Notes under the pieces: generated by a model
Told to the model about the DNA's origin: nothing
What the model saw: the letters and a program-made list of their open reading frames with translations, nothing else
Databases searched by the model: none
NCBI GenBank assembly: GCA_018136815.1
Contig: CM030934.1
Span: forward strand, 3,808,710 to 3,872,709
Direction of reading: 5' to 3'
Length of the DNA: 64,000 bases
From: Isochrysis galbana
Taxonomy: Eukaryota; Haptophyta; Isochrysidales; Isochrysidaceae
In this document: piece after piece, positions 54,348 to 64,000 of the stretch
How positions within the stretch are numbered: the first letter of the stretch is position 1
How the letters are laid out: the number at the start of each line of letters is the position of its first letter
Program-made: the position numbers and the translations under genes

Positions 54348-55985
54348 CTAATGGGCGAGCCTCGCGTCGCACCTCATCACAAAACTACGAAGTAGGCCCT
54401 TTGTGTATTCCCGAAATTGAACAGATAGCAGTTTTCTCTTGGTCTCTAGTGAGGCCTCCTGACTTGGCGTGTCTCCTATCTCCTCATGCAACGGCAAAGA
54501 AGGTGCTTTTCGCTTGCCGGATAACACTGAGCTGGAGCGTCTGGTTGGGCCTCCGAGGAGGCCTACTGACCGTTTGTTCTGAGGTATTGCTCGAGCATCG
54601 CTCTCAGTTAACGCGAGCAAATTTGTGTTTGCGACATGCCTGAGGAAAGTACACGCGGCTTTTTCAAGCGCAAAGACGCGTGCGGAGGAAAGACCTCGTT
54701 CTTCACTGGCCGCTCTCATAACGACGGGCGCAAGCACTGCATGACCGGCAGCGTCACTCCAAGTCTCGACAAAGCAGTCGAGCTCATCAGCATCCGCCGC
54801 TAGAAGCATCGCGCAACCAAGAACATGCGAACATGCATCCAACCCCGCTCCCGGCCTGACGGCAAGGGGAGCCTCCGACGCGTCTAGTGAGCTAAGAATG
54901 AGGAGCTTGTCGTGAAGCGCAGATAGTGCCATCACAATGCCGTCACTCTCGCAATGAGCACCTTCGACAGACACTGTTTCATTTAATCCTCTTGCCAATC
55001 TCATCTCGGAAAGGTACTTTTCATACGATTCGGCCATCATAACGTGGCTTGGGAATAGGCAAAGATACTCGGCGGAATTCTCGGCTAGCACAAAGCCATG
55101 TGTCGCAAGTAGTTCAGCGTTGGTCTCGACGCCATAAGGCAATAGAACGTGTTGACCCACCGAGACATCGTGAGGTGCACAAACAGCCACCGATAGCTCA
55201 TTCAAGACTGAGAGTGGAATTTTGCCTTGTTTGACGACTTCATCAAGGGCGACCACATTTGCACCAAGACGAGACCCTGTGTGCGAGGTCTTCCTCCTCA
55301 ACACCCAGCTGGGTGGAGGGTCGTCTTGGCCTGTGGCCATAGCAGCGGCCACGTATTCTGCGGGAGACTCAGGAAGATGATTGAAGAGGTCAGCGATGGG
55401 AACCAACGCACGGAAAGCTGCCTCACCTCGATCATCATGCAGTAATATGGATCGCGACATCACCATCGCTAGTGCCCATTCCGCACCGAATCCTAGTGTA
55501 GCGGTGGGACATGAGCTACCCAAAACAAGCGCCCCCCTGCCAAAAGTACCATCGCCAGCGTCAGCTAGCAAATGATGTCGGCGGACAGTACACCGCCTGA
55601 GTGGCTGCAAACGCCTGGCCACACGTTGAGCCTCGTCACGTGCAAAACGAGGTAACCAATCGAGCTGCTCAGGAGACCAGAGGAAGGATGCGGTGAGATC
55701 ATCAGCGTTGGGTAACACGTCCGTTGCATAGTCTCTCCATGCATCGTCCGTCTCGATCGCGTTGAGGAGTGCGAGAGCGAGCTCAACATCGTCGTCTGGC
55801 GCGCATCGAACCGCGAGAGCCCCGCGCAGAGGCACGCACAGCAGCTCGTCACCCCTTGTTAGATGGCGCGTGGCAAGCATTGAGAGACCGAATCCCTCGA
55901 GTCTGTGCACCGCCACGGCGGCCTCATGCGATGGCGGCATCACGCCAAAGGCTCGCCAGGCACGCTCGATGCCCAGTTCGTGCAT
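54348..55985 (-). CDS. SET-domain lysine methyltransferase, SETD3/Rubisco-LSMT type
   Basis: A single exon, 545 aa from Met at 55985; a longer frame to 56087 is Gly-rich and less likely. SAM-dependent protein methyltransferase. The split SET domain is visible: VHRLEGFGLSMLATRHLTRG (the GxG entry, here GFG), then an iSET insert, VPIADLFNHLPESP (the (R)FxNH SAM/substrate segment) and VLLPYGVETNAELLATHGFV (GxxxNxxLLxxYGF-like motif with H-G-F). This is followed by a helical substrate-binding domain to the C-terminus, as in SETD3 and the Rubisco large-subunit methyltransferase. No clear transit peptide, so cytosolic or nuclear action is more likely than plastid. Substrate unknown. Confidence 0.85.
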   Translation of the reverse strand: MHELGIERAWRAFGVMPPSHEAAVAVHRLEGFGLSMLATRHLTRGDELLCVPLRGALAVRCAPDDDVELALALLNAIETDDAWRDYATDVLPNADDLTASFLWSPEQLDWLPRFARDEAQRVARRLQPLRRCTVRRHHLLADAGDGTFGRGALVLGSSCPTATLGFGAEWALAMVMSRSILLHDDRGEAAFRALVPIADLFNHLPESPAEYVAAAMATGQDDPPPSWVLRRKTSHTGSRLGANVVALDEVVKQGKIPLSVLNELSVAVCAPHDVSVGQHVLLPYGVETNAELLATHGFVLAENSAEYLCLFPSHVMMAESYEKYLSEMRLARGLNETVSVEGAHCESDGIVMALSALHDKLLILSSLDASEAPLAVRPGAGLDACSHVLGCAMLLAADADELDCFVETWSDAAGHAVLAPVVMRAASEERGLSSARVFALEKAACTFLRHVANTNLLALTESDARAIPQNKRSVGLLGGPTRRSSSVLSGKRKAPSLPLHEEIGDTPSQEASLETKRKLLSVQFREYTKGLLRSFVMRCDARLAH

Positions 55986-56451
55986 AACGGACACACAACG
56001 CCGCCAAACAGTAGCCAGTTCGTCCTTCCCTGAATCGCCCACTTCTCCCCCCCCTCCCCCCCCCCCCCCCCACACACACACACACACGGCCCTCCACTCA
56101 GCCCTCCCCGGCCCTCCTCCCTCCCCTTCCCCCTTCGCGCAACACTTCTACTCTAGAGGCTAGAGCTTCTCACCCAGCAACGTTTTCTATAAGGATAGAT
56201 AAAATAGGACTAGGAGGTGTTGGGCTCCCTGTTGCATCATGGGAGTGCCCCACGCCCCACACACCCTCTGCGCCGAGTCAAAGACCAAACTTCAATTCTT
56301 CCTCTCTAAACGGAGCGGCGGTACAAAACGCCTTGCGCCCACACAGCACAGCAAGCTCCTCATACAGCACATTGCAACGAGACGGCACCATCGTCCACAA
56401 CGGCATAAATAAATCTCCCCTTGTTGCGCGTGCTGAGCGCTGGAGCCGACC

Positions 56452-56712
56452 TCAGATGCACTGGCACTGCCCTTGCGAATTGCCACACACTCCCTGACCT
56501 TGCATAACCCGCGCTTTGGCCTTTGGTCCACACTTGGGACAACGTTTCCATCCTGACCACGACCACGGGCACGGGTCGACGCCACAATGGCACACGAACT
56601 CACAAAGAGAGAATGAGAATGAGGCCTCGCGCGCGCGGGCGCGTTCAGCTTCATCGTGTACGCGCTCAACCCGAGCCTTCTTTTTTTGCTGCATCAAAGC
56701 CACAGCTTTCAA
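56452..56712 (-). CDS. Small Lys/Arg-rich Cys-rich ORF (zinc ribbon-like)
   Basis: 86 aa: a basic coiled-coil-like start (MQQKKKARVERVHDEAERAR), then FVCHCGVDPCPWSWSG, KRCPKCGPK and CGNSQGQCQC. The C-x-C, C-P-x-C-G and C-x7-C-x-C spacing suggests metal binding. No family recognised. Confidence 0.35.
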   Translation of the reverse strand: MKAVALMQQKKKARVERVHDEAERARAREASFSFSLCEFVCHCGVDPCPWSWSGWKRCPKCGPKAKARVMQGQGVCGNSQGQCQCI

Positions 56713-56990
56713 CTAACTATATAGTCAGTTGCCATGGAGCGCGCCGACGCGCCCCCTCTCTCCTTCGGGCACCCCGCCGCGGGCGCCCCTCCAGTGTCCA
56801 TGGAGCAGTCGCAGGCGAAAGGCGAGAAGCGCTCAATCACCATCACCCACAGCATAGAAAAGCGCTCAATCACCATCAGCCTACACGTGGGAAACGCGTT
56901 CAATCGCCATCACCCCCACCGCATGGAAAAGCCTTCAATCACCTACACGGAAAAGCGTTTCAATCGCCATCACCTCCCGGTACTCTAGGG
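56705..56990 (+). repeat. Palindrome-headed repeat followed by a minisatellite
   Basis: Palindrome caactaactatatagtcagt (56712-) then ttgccATGGAGCGCGCC, opening MERADAPPLSFGHPAAGA then MEQ, as in the copy at 54121. From about 56826 there are five imperfect units of 25-36 bp built on gaaaagcgctcaatcaccat. Confidence 0.7.
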
Positions 56991-56999
56991 ATTTCTGAT

Positions 57000-57962
57000 T
57001 TAACGACCTGACAGCTGACGGAGTAACATACGCTCATTATAGTTTTGAGGCATGGGATTGACCAAGCTCAGTGTGACGTTAGCTAGTGTATTGATGCGGT
57101 GTGACAATTGATTTGTCATATGAGTTTGAAGCTTCACATTCTCTTCGAGAGCGCCTTGCCGCTTCGCAAGGGCGTCCAGTAACTTTCGCGAAAGTTGGAC
57201 GTGAGGGGGCGCCCGCATAGCGTTTTCGTATGTAACGTTGGTGTGATTACAGTGTGAGAAAAAATGACGTGAGGCGACAAACGTAAGCTTTTCCATCGTT
57301 ATGGCCCTCTAGAGCTGCGCTGTTCTCGCACTGTCAGAGGCCGCGTCTCCAGGGCTTCTTCTAGCGCCGCATCCCTAACCGCAGTGCGATCTTGATGCAT
57401 GCCGCCGTGCTGGCTTCCTGTGCGAACATCCGGTCCCTCCTCCTCGGCCTCGAACGAAGCAGCGGAGCGGCAGACACTATCCAATAAAAGAATACAGCGG
57501 GAGTGGCTATTGAGTTACGTCGTCAGCAAGGGGTTGCGACGAGGCAGAGGGATGTGAACGGATCCCAAACTTTGCCCGAGCGTTAGAGAGTGTGCGGAAC
57601 GGGGCCCCCGACTTCCTGTAGGACACGGGGTCGTCACCCTTTCGAATTCGACGAGGATTACACACAAGCAACGGGCGTGCGAGTGCGAGCAAGTCCAAAT
57701 AATCATCGGAGGCCACCACCATGCTTCTGTTGTCACCTGAGACGTGATGGAGTGGCTGGTGTCATTGTCACGCGCTCATTTTGCAGCACCTGTACATGTA
57801 CCTCAACTTGTCCTGGGTGCTACTTCGTCGGTTCAGCCGGAATTGCGTGATGACTTCGTCCTGTTCGCATTCAGCGACGTGCTTGTCAAGGTTTATGTTC
57901 TGCCAGGTTTCGTTATTCCAATCAGTCGTCACGTCACGACTCACGACATTGGCCCGCGCCAA
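57000..57962 (-). CDS. Possible multi-exon gene of unknown function
   Basis: Four consecutive minus-strand open stretches have non-repetitive, protein-like composition: 57962-57768 (ETWQNINLDKHVAECEQDE), 57722-57507 (DDYLDLLALARPLLVCNPRR), 57484-57299 (ASFEAEEEGPDVRTGS) and 57296-57000, which ends in a heptad-like helix (LSRKLLDALAKRQGALEENV) and MLLRQLSGR. Together they may be exons of one gene, but splice sites were not resolved and no family is recognised. Confidence 0.3.
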
Positions 57963-58170
57963 ACCTGAGGTTGCAGCCTCTCAAACAAAGAGGGGGCTTT
58001 TTCTAGACCTTCTGCAATTGAAAACGCTAAGATGATGGGCAGCCGTCGCGTTGGTGGTCCACGTACGGTAAGCACGTCCTGTTGTTGGCCGCAATCCGCA
58101 ATAGCTCAACAAGTTTTAGCGCAGCCAGCGGCAGCGTCGGCGGCTGAACGAAATTGGTCCGTCTATGGCC

Positions 58171-59045
58171 TTTTTTTAATAATAATAATAATCAATGTTA
58201 TATCCTAGCCAACCCCACTAGCTAATTGGACACAACTTTTCCGTCCCGGAATCCCGCCATGCCTGACGAGCCAGGTGTCCGAGTGCTACCGGGGGAAGGG
58301 GACACTGCCCCCTCCCCTCGATATTTGTCCTCCCCCCAGTGCACGCACCGACCCCGCGCACCCCAGCACGTCCTCTCCTCGAGTCCACGCTGGGGGAAAA
58401 CCCCTTTCGGGTAAAAACAACGCAGGGGGGGGGGGCACTCGTGAATGGGAGCCCAGAAGCGCTAATCTCTCCCCGCCGAAGCGAGTGGTCGCGGCGAGCC
58501 GCGGCCCTTCCCTCCTGGTTCTAGTGCCCCCGTCTTCTCTTACCCAAACGGGGTGAGAAGACACGTAAACGCCGGAGGGGAGAGCTGCCACTCCCCCCTC
58601 CCCTCCCTCTTCCCTCTTCCTCCTCTCTTCCCTGCGGCTCTGGCCCATGGCGCGCGCCTGCGGCCCCTCTTCAGGTCCCCAGGAGGCCTGCATGGGCCTG
58701 GGAGCACAGCTCAGGGGGCAGGTGAGGCTGGGGCATGGCCCTGGCCCCTCCTGCCTCTCCCTCGCTGGCTCTCGAGCCCCTGCCGGTCGACAGGAGCTGG
58801 CTGGGGGCTCCTGATCAGGGGGGCCCAGGGGGAGGAGGGGTTGGTCAGAGCGAGAAGCAGGCCAACGTGGGCCAGGGCGTGCGATCTGTGCCCGACTCTC
58901 AGGGAGAGTCTGGGCAGTCTGGGTGAGTCCCCCCTACATGCCTAGAGGCAGCGCAGGGGGGTGGATGGTTCTCGCCCCCCATGAGGGGAGTCGAGAGAGT
59001 GGGGGGGGCGCGAGGCCCCCCTCCATGGCGACCAATCATAAGATT
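58171..59045 (-). mobile_element. Retroposon family A, minus copy with target-site duplication
   Basis: Flanked by the 16-bp direct repeat tggtccgtctatggcc (58155-58170 and 59046-59061). Read on the minus strand it opens with ctaatcttatgattg (a palindrome relative) and gccATGGagggggg, contains the shared agctcagggggcag / cctctccctcgctgg block (58700-58770), and ends in an attattattatt-aaaaaaa tail at 58171-58193: the layout of a LINE-mobilised non-autonomous element. Confidence 0.75.
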
Positions 59046-59901
59046 AGTGGTCCGTCTATGGCCAAATACATTGCGCCAATCGGTCTCGGATGAGCCATAA
59101 GACTGCAGATAAATAAATAAGTTTTTTGACACACACACACACAGCTCCACGTTCAAGATGCAAGCTGGCTCCCGATGTGCGTGAAGTGGGAGAGTGAGAG
59201 TGACGACGATAGTACGTGCTGGTGCTGATGCGGAAGATGATTGGATGGCTGATGACAGTTGCACTCCAAGCCAAGAGCTTCTGCAGAAGTTGATGAAGCG
59301 AGATTTCGATATTTGCGTTTTGTTTTGTCATATGCTCATACGACATTATGTCATACGTACGGTATCATACGTCATATGTTACATGTCATACGTCATAGTA
59401 CCTAGTAGCTAGCAGCATCCACGTATGTGATTGTGATCGTGATCGTTGAATGTAGTTGAATGAAGATGAGGAGGATTTCATAGATGTACGATAGAGGATA
59501 GAGGATGGGTGGGGAAATGCGAAAGTGAAAGTGAGTGCGCCGGGCACCATAACATGCCTCCGGCCTCCGGCCTCCGCCCGCGCTAGCCCTGAGCCCGCGC
59601 GGGCCGGCTCGCCGGCTCCGGGCCGCCCGCGCGGCCTCTGGCCCGCGGGTTTGAAACACGGTGAAACACGGCTGTGTTTGGCTCTTGTCTCTTGTAGAAA
59701 CATACTGTTCCTGTGTTTAACATCTAGGATCAGGACGACCCGCCCAGCCATGCATGCGCGCGAAAAAGCCGCCGTACCACGCCCACGCAACACTACGCCC
59801 CCCCGATATCACTCGGACACCTGGCTCGTCAGGCATGGCGGGATTCTGGTACTGAAGCGTTGTGTCCAATTAGCTAGTTGGGTTGGCTAGGATATAACAT
59901 T
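58194..59901. repeat. Pair of 92-bp inverted repeats
   Basis: 58194-58285 and the reverse complement of 59810-59901 agree at 86 of 92 positions. The outer arms read aatgttatatcctagccaac and the inner arms aatcccgccatgcctgacga, then gtgtccgagtg. The left arm lies at the tail of the family A copy. Confidence 0.9.
59062..59809. other. No gene seen
   Basis: Contains a (ca)n run at 59131 and clustered tcatacgtcata-type palindromes at 59330-59400. ORFs are short and without family features. Confidence 0.5.
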
Positions 59902-60032
59902 AGTTTTTTGTTTTCTGTCTCCTGCTTCTGCTTCTGCACAACCGTCTACATAGAACGCATCAGCACATGTCCCCCCGGTATCTGCGGGATCGGTCACCTC
60001 TGAAGGAGAATCGAGTCTCGCGCGAGCTGCCG

Positions 60033-60602
60033 ATGGTGGCCGCCTCCTCTCTGCTGGTCGCCCTCGGGCTACTCGATGCTACAACGGCGTTTCGCACACC
60101 GACTGTCATGGGTCGCAGCAGCAATACGATCTGCTCACGCCATCCTGCTCTCGTGTGCCAGGCAGAGCCCGCTCCCGACGCCATGCAGCCAACAGCGGAC
60201 AACGTTCAGGAGGGGGGAGCTGTCGAGGCGGAATCACCGGCTCCTCCCGCTGTTCCTGCCGGTGGCTGCGAGTTCTGTGGTGCTGCGCAGAAGTATGGTG
60301 GCTGCAACGGCGAGGGGCGGTATGCACTCCCCTTGCGCAGCATGAGCGTAGCTCACCGGCATTTCAATCGCAATGCTAGCTTGCACTAGCACCCTCACCA
60401 CGTCTCCCTGCTCCTTGCACCTAGGGTGATGGGCGGCCTGGCCGCAATTGAGCTGTTCTCGTGGTGGCCAATCAAGGCGTATCGCCCTTGCCCTCTGGCT
60501 GCGGACGCGGGCAAGCGTTATCAACGTAGTGGACAGACTCTCGACGAGATCGTCTTCAAGAAGAACCCCGCAGGAGGATATTATGGAGATGATGATGAGT
60601 GA
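60033..60602 (+). CDS. Small plastid-targeted protein of unknown function
   Basis: Two exons: 60033-60319 and 60425-60602 (intron gtatgc...cctag), 154 aa. The N-terminus MVAASSLLVALGLLDATTAF then RTPTV is a signal peptide plus the F-centred plastid import motif of red-lineage complex plastids. A Pro/Ala/Glu-rich linker follows. The mature core is compact: GGCEFCGAAQKYGGCNGEGR (C-x2-C plus a third Cys), then GGLAAIELFSWWPIKAYRPC and RYQRSGQTLDEIVF, ending in acidic GDDDE. The reading frame runs cleanly across the splice. An in-frame Met at 59967 is an alternative but hides the signal. No known family. Confidence 0.75.
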
Positions 60603-61060
60603 GCAGATGCAAATGCTGCGCCAGATGCTGTGCAAAAGGCCGCTTGCCATGCCTGCTCGTTCGTGCGATATGAGTACGAGGGCATATCACAATAATATTT
60701 AGCGACGAGCACAGCTGTCCGCTCACCAAGGCTATAGGCTTGTCATCTTGGCGTTCAATGTGTCGTTGCACTCATCCGAGGGGTTTTCTTGAGCGCCAAC
60801 TACTTCTGAATAATATTCCCAAGAGCATTGCCATGACGCTACTAATTGTCCCTTCCGAGCCGCGCACAAAATGGGAGGGGGAGCGACCCAACTGCGCAAG
60901 GCTCAGCATTGCGCGCGCAATCAACTGTCAAGTGAGCAAGGGCATGTGTACATGTGCCCATGGCGCACTAAGCAGCATATTAAAGCACGGCACGTCGAAA
61001 TTTATTTTCGCTATTACGTGAAAGTCCCAAACTACGAATGTCAATGGCGATGGTGCCATC
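60603..61060. other. Intergenic
   Basis: No gene recognised. Confidence 0.5.
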
Positions 61061-61340
61061 CCTCATTAAACTGATAGGATCATGGCGCGCGCGCCGCTCC
61101 CCTCTCCTCCCCTGCCGCCCACCCCGCTGCAACTAGAGGTGGGGACGGGAAAAATCGACTCTAAGCTCTAAGGTGCGGGCCATCAAAAGACCCGGTGCAC
61201 CACCCGAATATGGGAGAAATTATACCCTTGCATAGATGCACATTAGAATTACTAGGATGTTCGACCCCCCTCCCCCCACCGTTATAATGACTAGGATGTT
61301 AGACCCCCTCCCCTCACCCTCACTATCATAATTACTATCT
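61061..61340 (+). repeat. Weak palindrome-headed repeat and a local duplication
   Basis: gataggatcATGGCGCGCGCG at about 61072 resembles the MERA-type openings. At 61250-61325 a roughly 48-bp unit (attactaggatgttcgaccc / taatgactaggatgttagacc) is tandemly duplicated. Confidence 0.5.
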
Positions 61341-61982
61341 CCCGGATTGGGTGCTACGCACATTCGACCGGAGGGGCGTGGGCGCGTTTGCCTGCAAGTA
61401 AAGTAGAACTAAATAAAACTATTGACTATGGATTGACATCTGGCCGCACTTACCATACTACGAACCCTTACTCACTATCACTCACGAGCACGAGCAGACT
61501 CACACTAGATAGGAGACAGGTCAATCAAGCACGTGTGTGAGTGAAGCACAACAAACATACGAGCACAATGTCGACCATTTACACGCATCCTGAAAGACGC
61601 ACCCGCACTGAGCCTACGCCTCACGTCACGCTGCCTCGTGGCTCGCGCTTTCGGCGATTCTTGCGAGGGGGTTTCCGGGGTTGCAGGAACTTCGACAGGG
61701 AGTAGACGTTGCACGTTGCCCCGAGTCCGAGATCATGTTGTGCTTCTTGGTGGCGATGTGGCTGCCGCGGGGATGCCTGCGAAATGCAGAACAAGATGGT
61801 TAGGTGTTAGCTACGAGGAGCGCGAGGCACAAGGCTGGGGCAGCAGACAGGGCTGGAGTGGGGCACAGCGATCGCACCTTAGCGTGTCGAGGCGAGATAG
61901 CTCTGCGCCCCCTGAACGATGCACTGCCGCCCACGCTGCGCAACAAATCGCTGCTGCGCCGCCGGCCCTCCTCCCACACCGC
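61341..61982. other. Downstream of the Cys-rich gene; possible further exon
   Basis: On the minus strand a tttcgcag acceptor at about 61786 is followed by an open stretch, so the Cys-rich gene at 61983-62396 may continue here. Not resolved. Confidence 0.3.
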
Positions 61983-62396
61983 TTAGGCCTCTGCCTGCGC
62001 CAGCTCAGCCTCGCCACACTGCCACCCGTGGAGCAGCTGCAGGAGGCGGTCACGGTGCTGGGTGTATTCACCACAGCACTCCGAGTTACTTTGGCACACC
62101 GACCCTGGCTCGCGGCATGGCGTCTCACACACTCCCTCGTCATTGCACTCAAGTCCTTCACAGCACTCGTCGCCATAACTGCACCCCCCCCTTTTCTCGA
62201 CACACGGTGTGACGGTACGGCACTTTTGGTCGGAGCACACGAGATCGTGACAACAGTCTCCATCGTTTGCACACTCTCCATCCACATCCTTGCATCTGTC
62301 TGGCTGCTTCTTCGTGAGTACCAACGCGACGACGGTGGCGGCGACCACGGTGGCGACGACCACCGCGAGGGCAATCAAAAGTCGTTTCGACGGCAT
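61983..62396 (-). CDS. Single-pass membrane protein with disulfide-rich repeats
   Basis: Met at 62396, 137 aa if it ends at 61983. A short basic N-terminus, a membrane helix (LLIALAVVVATVVAATVVAL), then three tandem Cys-rich units with the pattern C-x6-C-x5-CC-x4-C-x4-C: CKDVDGECANDGDCC, CVEKRGGCSYGDECC, CREPGSVCQSNSECC. This knottin-like pattern (as in conotoxin-type and other small disulfide folds) suggests an extracellular or lumenal module on a signal anchor. The last unit may run on through an intron. Function unknown. Confidence 0.6.
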   Translation of the reverse strand: MPSKRLLIALAVVVATVVAATVVALVLTKKQPDRCKDVDGECANDGDCCHDLVCSDQKCRTVTPCVEKRGGCSYGDECCEGLECNDEGVCETPCREPGSVCQSNSECCGEYTQHRDRLLQLLHGWQCGEAELAQAEA

Positions 62397-62606
62397 ATTT
62401 ACCCATATGCCCATTTTTTTTTAGTCCAACGTTCGGTTCGAAACAAACGCGATGCGCTTGCCTCATGGGGGGGGAGTCCTTGTGGGACACAGGAACTGTT
62501 CTGAGGGTGCTTCATTTTTTTTTGGGTGGGGGGTCGCTTGTTTTTTGACGCGGGGTGGAAAGCGCGCGCAAAAAGCGCGCGCGTTTAGCTCGGGCTCTCT
62601 CTCTCC

Positions 62607-62711
62607 TGCCGCCGGTTCTCTCCTGCCCTGTCGCCGGCTCTCTCCTGCCCTGCCGCCGGCTCTCTCCTGTCCTGCCGCCGGCTCTCTCCTGTCCTGCCGC
62701 CGGCTCTCTCT
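62607..62711. repeat. 22-bp minisatellite
   Basis: About 4.5 units of tctcctgccctgccgccggc followed by tc, with single-base variation, ending at the acceptor of the FkbM exon. Confidence 0.85.
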
Positions 62712-62719
62712 GCCTCCAG

Positions 62720-63289
62720 GAGGGCGCCGACACCATCGGCGACTACGTGCGCAAGCACGGGCGATGGACGGGCTGCGACACCCTCGCGATCACGTGGGAG
62801 AGGCCGGAGGTCGCGGCGGGCGGCGGCGTCTTCGTCGACGTCGGCGCCAACATCGGCAGCTGCACGCTCCTCATGCTCGCCCTCGGCGCCACGGTGCACG
62901 CCTTCGAGCCCGTGCCCGACAACGTCCGGCTGCTCAACGCGTCCGTCCGCGCCAACCCCGGCTTCGCCGACCGCGCCGTCGTCAAGCAGCTCGCACTCGG
63001 CGCGCGCCCGCAGCGCGCGGCCTCGCTCTTCGTGCAGGCGCGCAACTCGGGCAACGCCGTGCTCCACGTGCCCGTGCCCGACCGCGCGACCGACCAGATG
63101 CACGCGCCGATCCGCGTCGAGGTGAGCACGGCCGACGCCGAGCTCGCCGCCGTCCGGCGGGTGCGGCTCATGAAGCTCGACGTGCAGGGGAGCGAGCTGA
63201 GCGTCCTCCGCGGCGCGCGGCGCACCCTCCGGCGCACCGCCGCCCTCTCCTTCGAGGTCGCGCACTGCCACCTGGCCGCGCACAACGCG
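62720..63289 (+). CDS. FkbM-type methyltransferase, one exon (partial)
   Basis: A 570-bp open exon in phase 0 between ccag| and |gtaaac, 190 codons. It shows SAM-dependent FkbM/Methyltransf_21 motifs: GGVFVDVGANIGSCTLLML (motif I), VHAFEPVPDNVRLLNASVRA (motif II), RLMKLDVQGSELSVLRGARR (the family's K-x-D-x-Q-G-x-E motif) and AALSFEVAHCHL. Codon third positions are nearly all G or C, more extreme than the neighbours. The preceding minisatellite and the following repeat would lie in introns. No start or stop exon was found, so it may be a gene fragment, a relocated exon or a gene running out of the window. Confidence 0.65.
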
Positions 63290-63309
63290 GTAAACACGCC
63301 CCTCCGGTC

Positions 63310-64000
<691 letters not shown>

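Noticed and set aside
56826-56985. CRISPR-like array
   Set aside because: Units are degenerate, spacing is irregular, there are no unique spacers of constant length, and the DNA is eukaryotic.
58194-59901. A definite TIR DNA transposon
   Set aside because: No flanking duplication was found and the left arm adjoins a retroposon tail, so only the inverted repeat itself is claimed.
61638-62504. 288-aa plus-strand ORF
   Set aside because: It overlaps the minus-strand Cys-rich repeats, which have a far more regular pattern; the plus frame is a shadow.

Overview
The window looks like nuclear DNA of a GC-rich, complex-plastid alga, most probably a haptophyte. The evidence is intron-rich genes (mostly GT-AG, one clear GC-AG), proline-rich linkers, long CT/GA microsatellites, many dispersed repeats, and at least three proteins whose N-termini carry a signal peptide plus an SAFVGP/TAFRTP-like plastid-import motif. 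The lineage call is inference; the eukaryotic nuclear nature is plain. There is a 100-N assembly gap at 27601-27700.

Layout. 1-5 kb: a (CT)n tract, a glyoxalase-like VOC gene (+) and a plastid-type sterol desaturase/fatty acid hydroxylase gene (-). 6.1-8.5 kb: a single-exon cell-surface protein with a Cys-rich head, Pro-rich linkers, FN3-like modules and one membrane helix. 8.9-11.1 kb: an unidentified Pro/Cys-rich reading frame split by two nested mobile elements with readable target-site duplications. 11.7-14.2 kb: a membrane-anchored PARP. 14.3-16.2 kb: repeats. 16.6-20.0 kb: N-acetylglutamate synthase (-), many exons. 20.3-22 kb: repeats and an acidic ORF. 22.5-23.4 kb: a sulfotransferase-like gene. 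23.86-30.2 kb: the DNA polymerase delta catalytic subunit (-), about twenty exons. 31.9-34.0 kb: a TA-flanked inverted-repeat element. 34.1-37.6 kb: two PstS-like phosphate-binding domains fused to a class C (GABA-B type) seven-helix receptor (-). 38.5-38.9 kb: a small zinc-finger gene. 39.4-40.5 kb: repeats. 40.9-45.5 kb: a CUB / multi-helix / arginine-ADP-ribosyltransferase fusion (-). 46-54 kb: mostly mobile-element fossils, including two Ty1/copia 3' ends, around an IQ-motif gene. 54.3-56.0 kb: a SET-domain methyltransferase (-). 56.4-59.9 kb: small ORFs, a minisatellite, a retroposon copy and a 92-bp inverted repeat. 60.0-60.6 kb: a small plastid protein. 62-63.3 kb: a Cys-rich membrane protein (-) and one FkbM methyltransferase exon. 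The window ends in a (GA)n tract.

There is no operon logic; the genes are independent nuclear loci. The most striking theme is three membrane proteins of unusual architecture: the PstS-GPCR (a candidate surface receptor for phosphate or another anion) and two unrelated ADP-ribosyltransferases (PARP type and Arg-ART type), both tied to membrane helices. The repeats are also organised: one family with a small palindrome just before an ATG-G start recurs about ten times on both strands and accounts for many odd short ORFs, and a TA-ended family shares its terminus at three or more sites.
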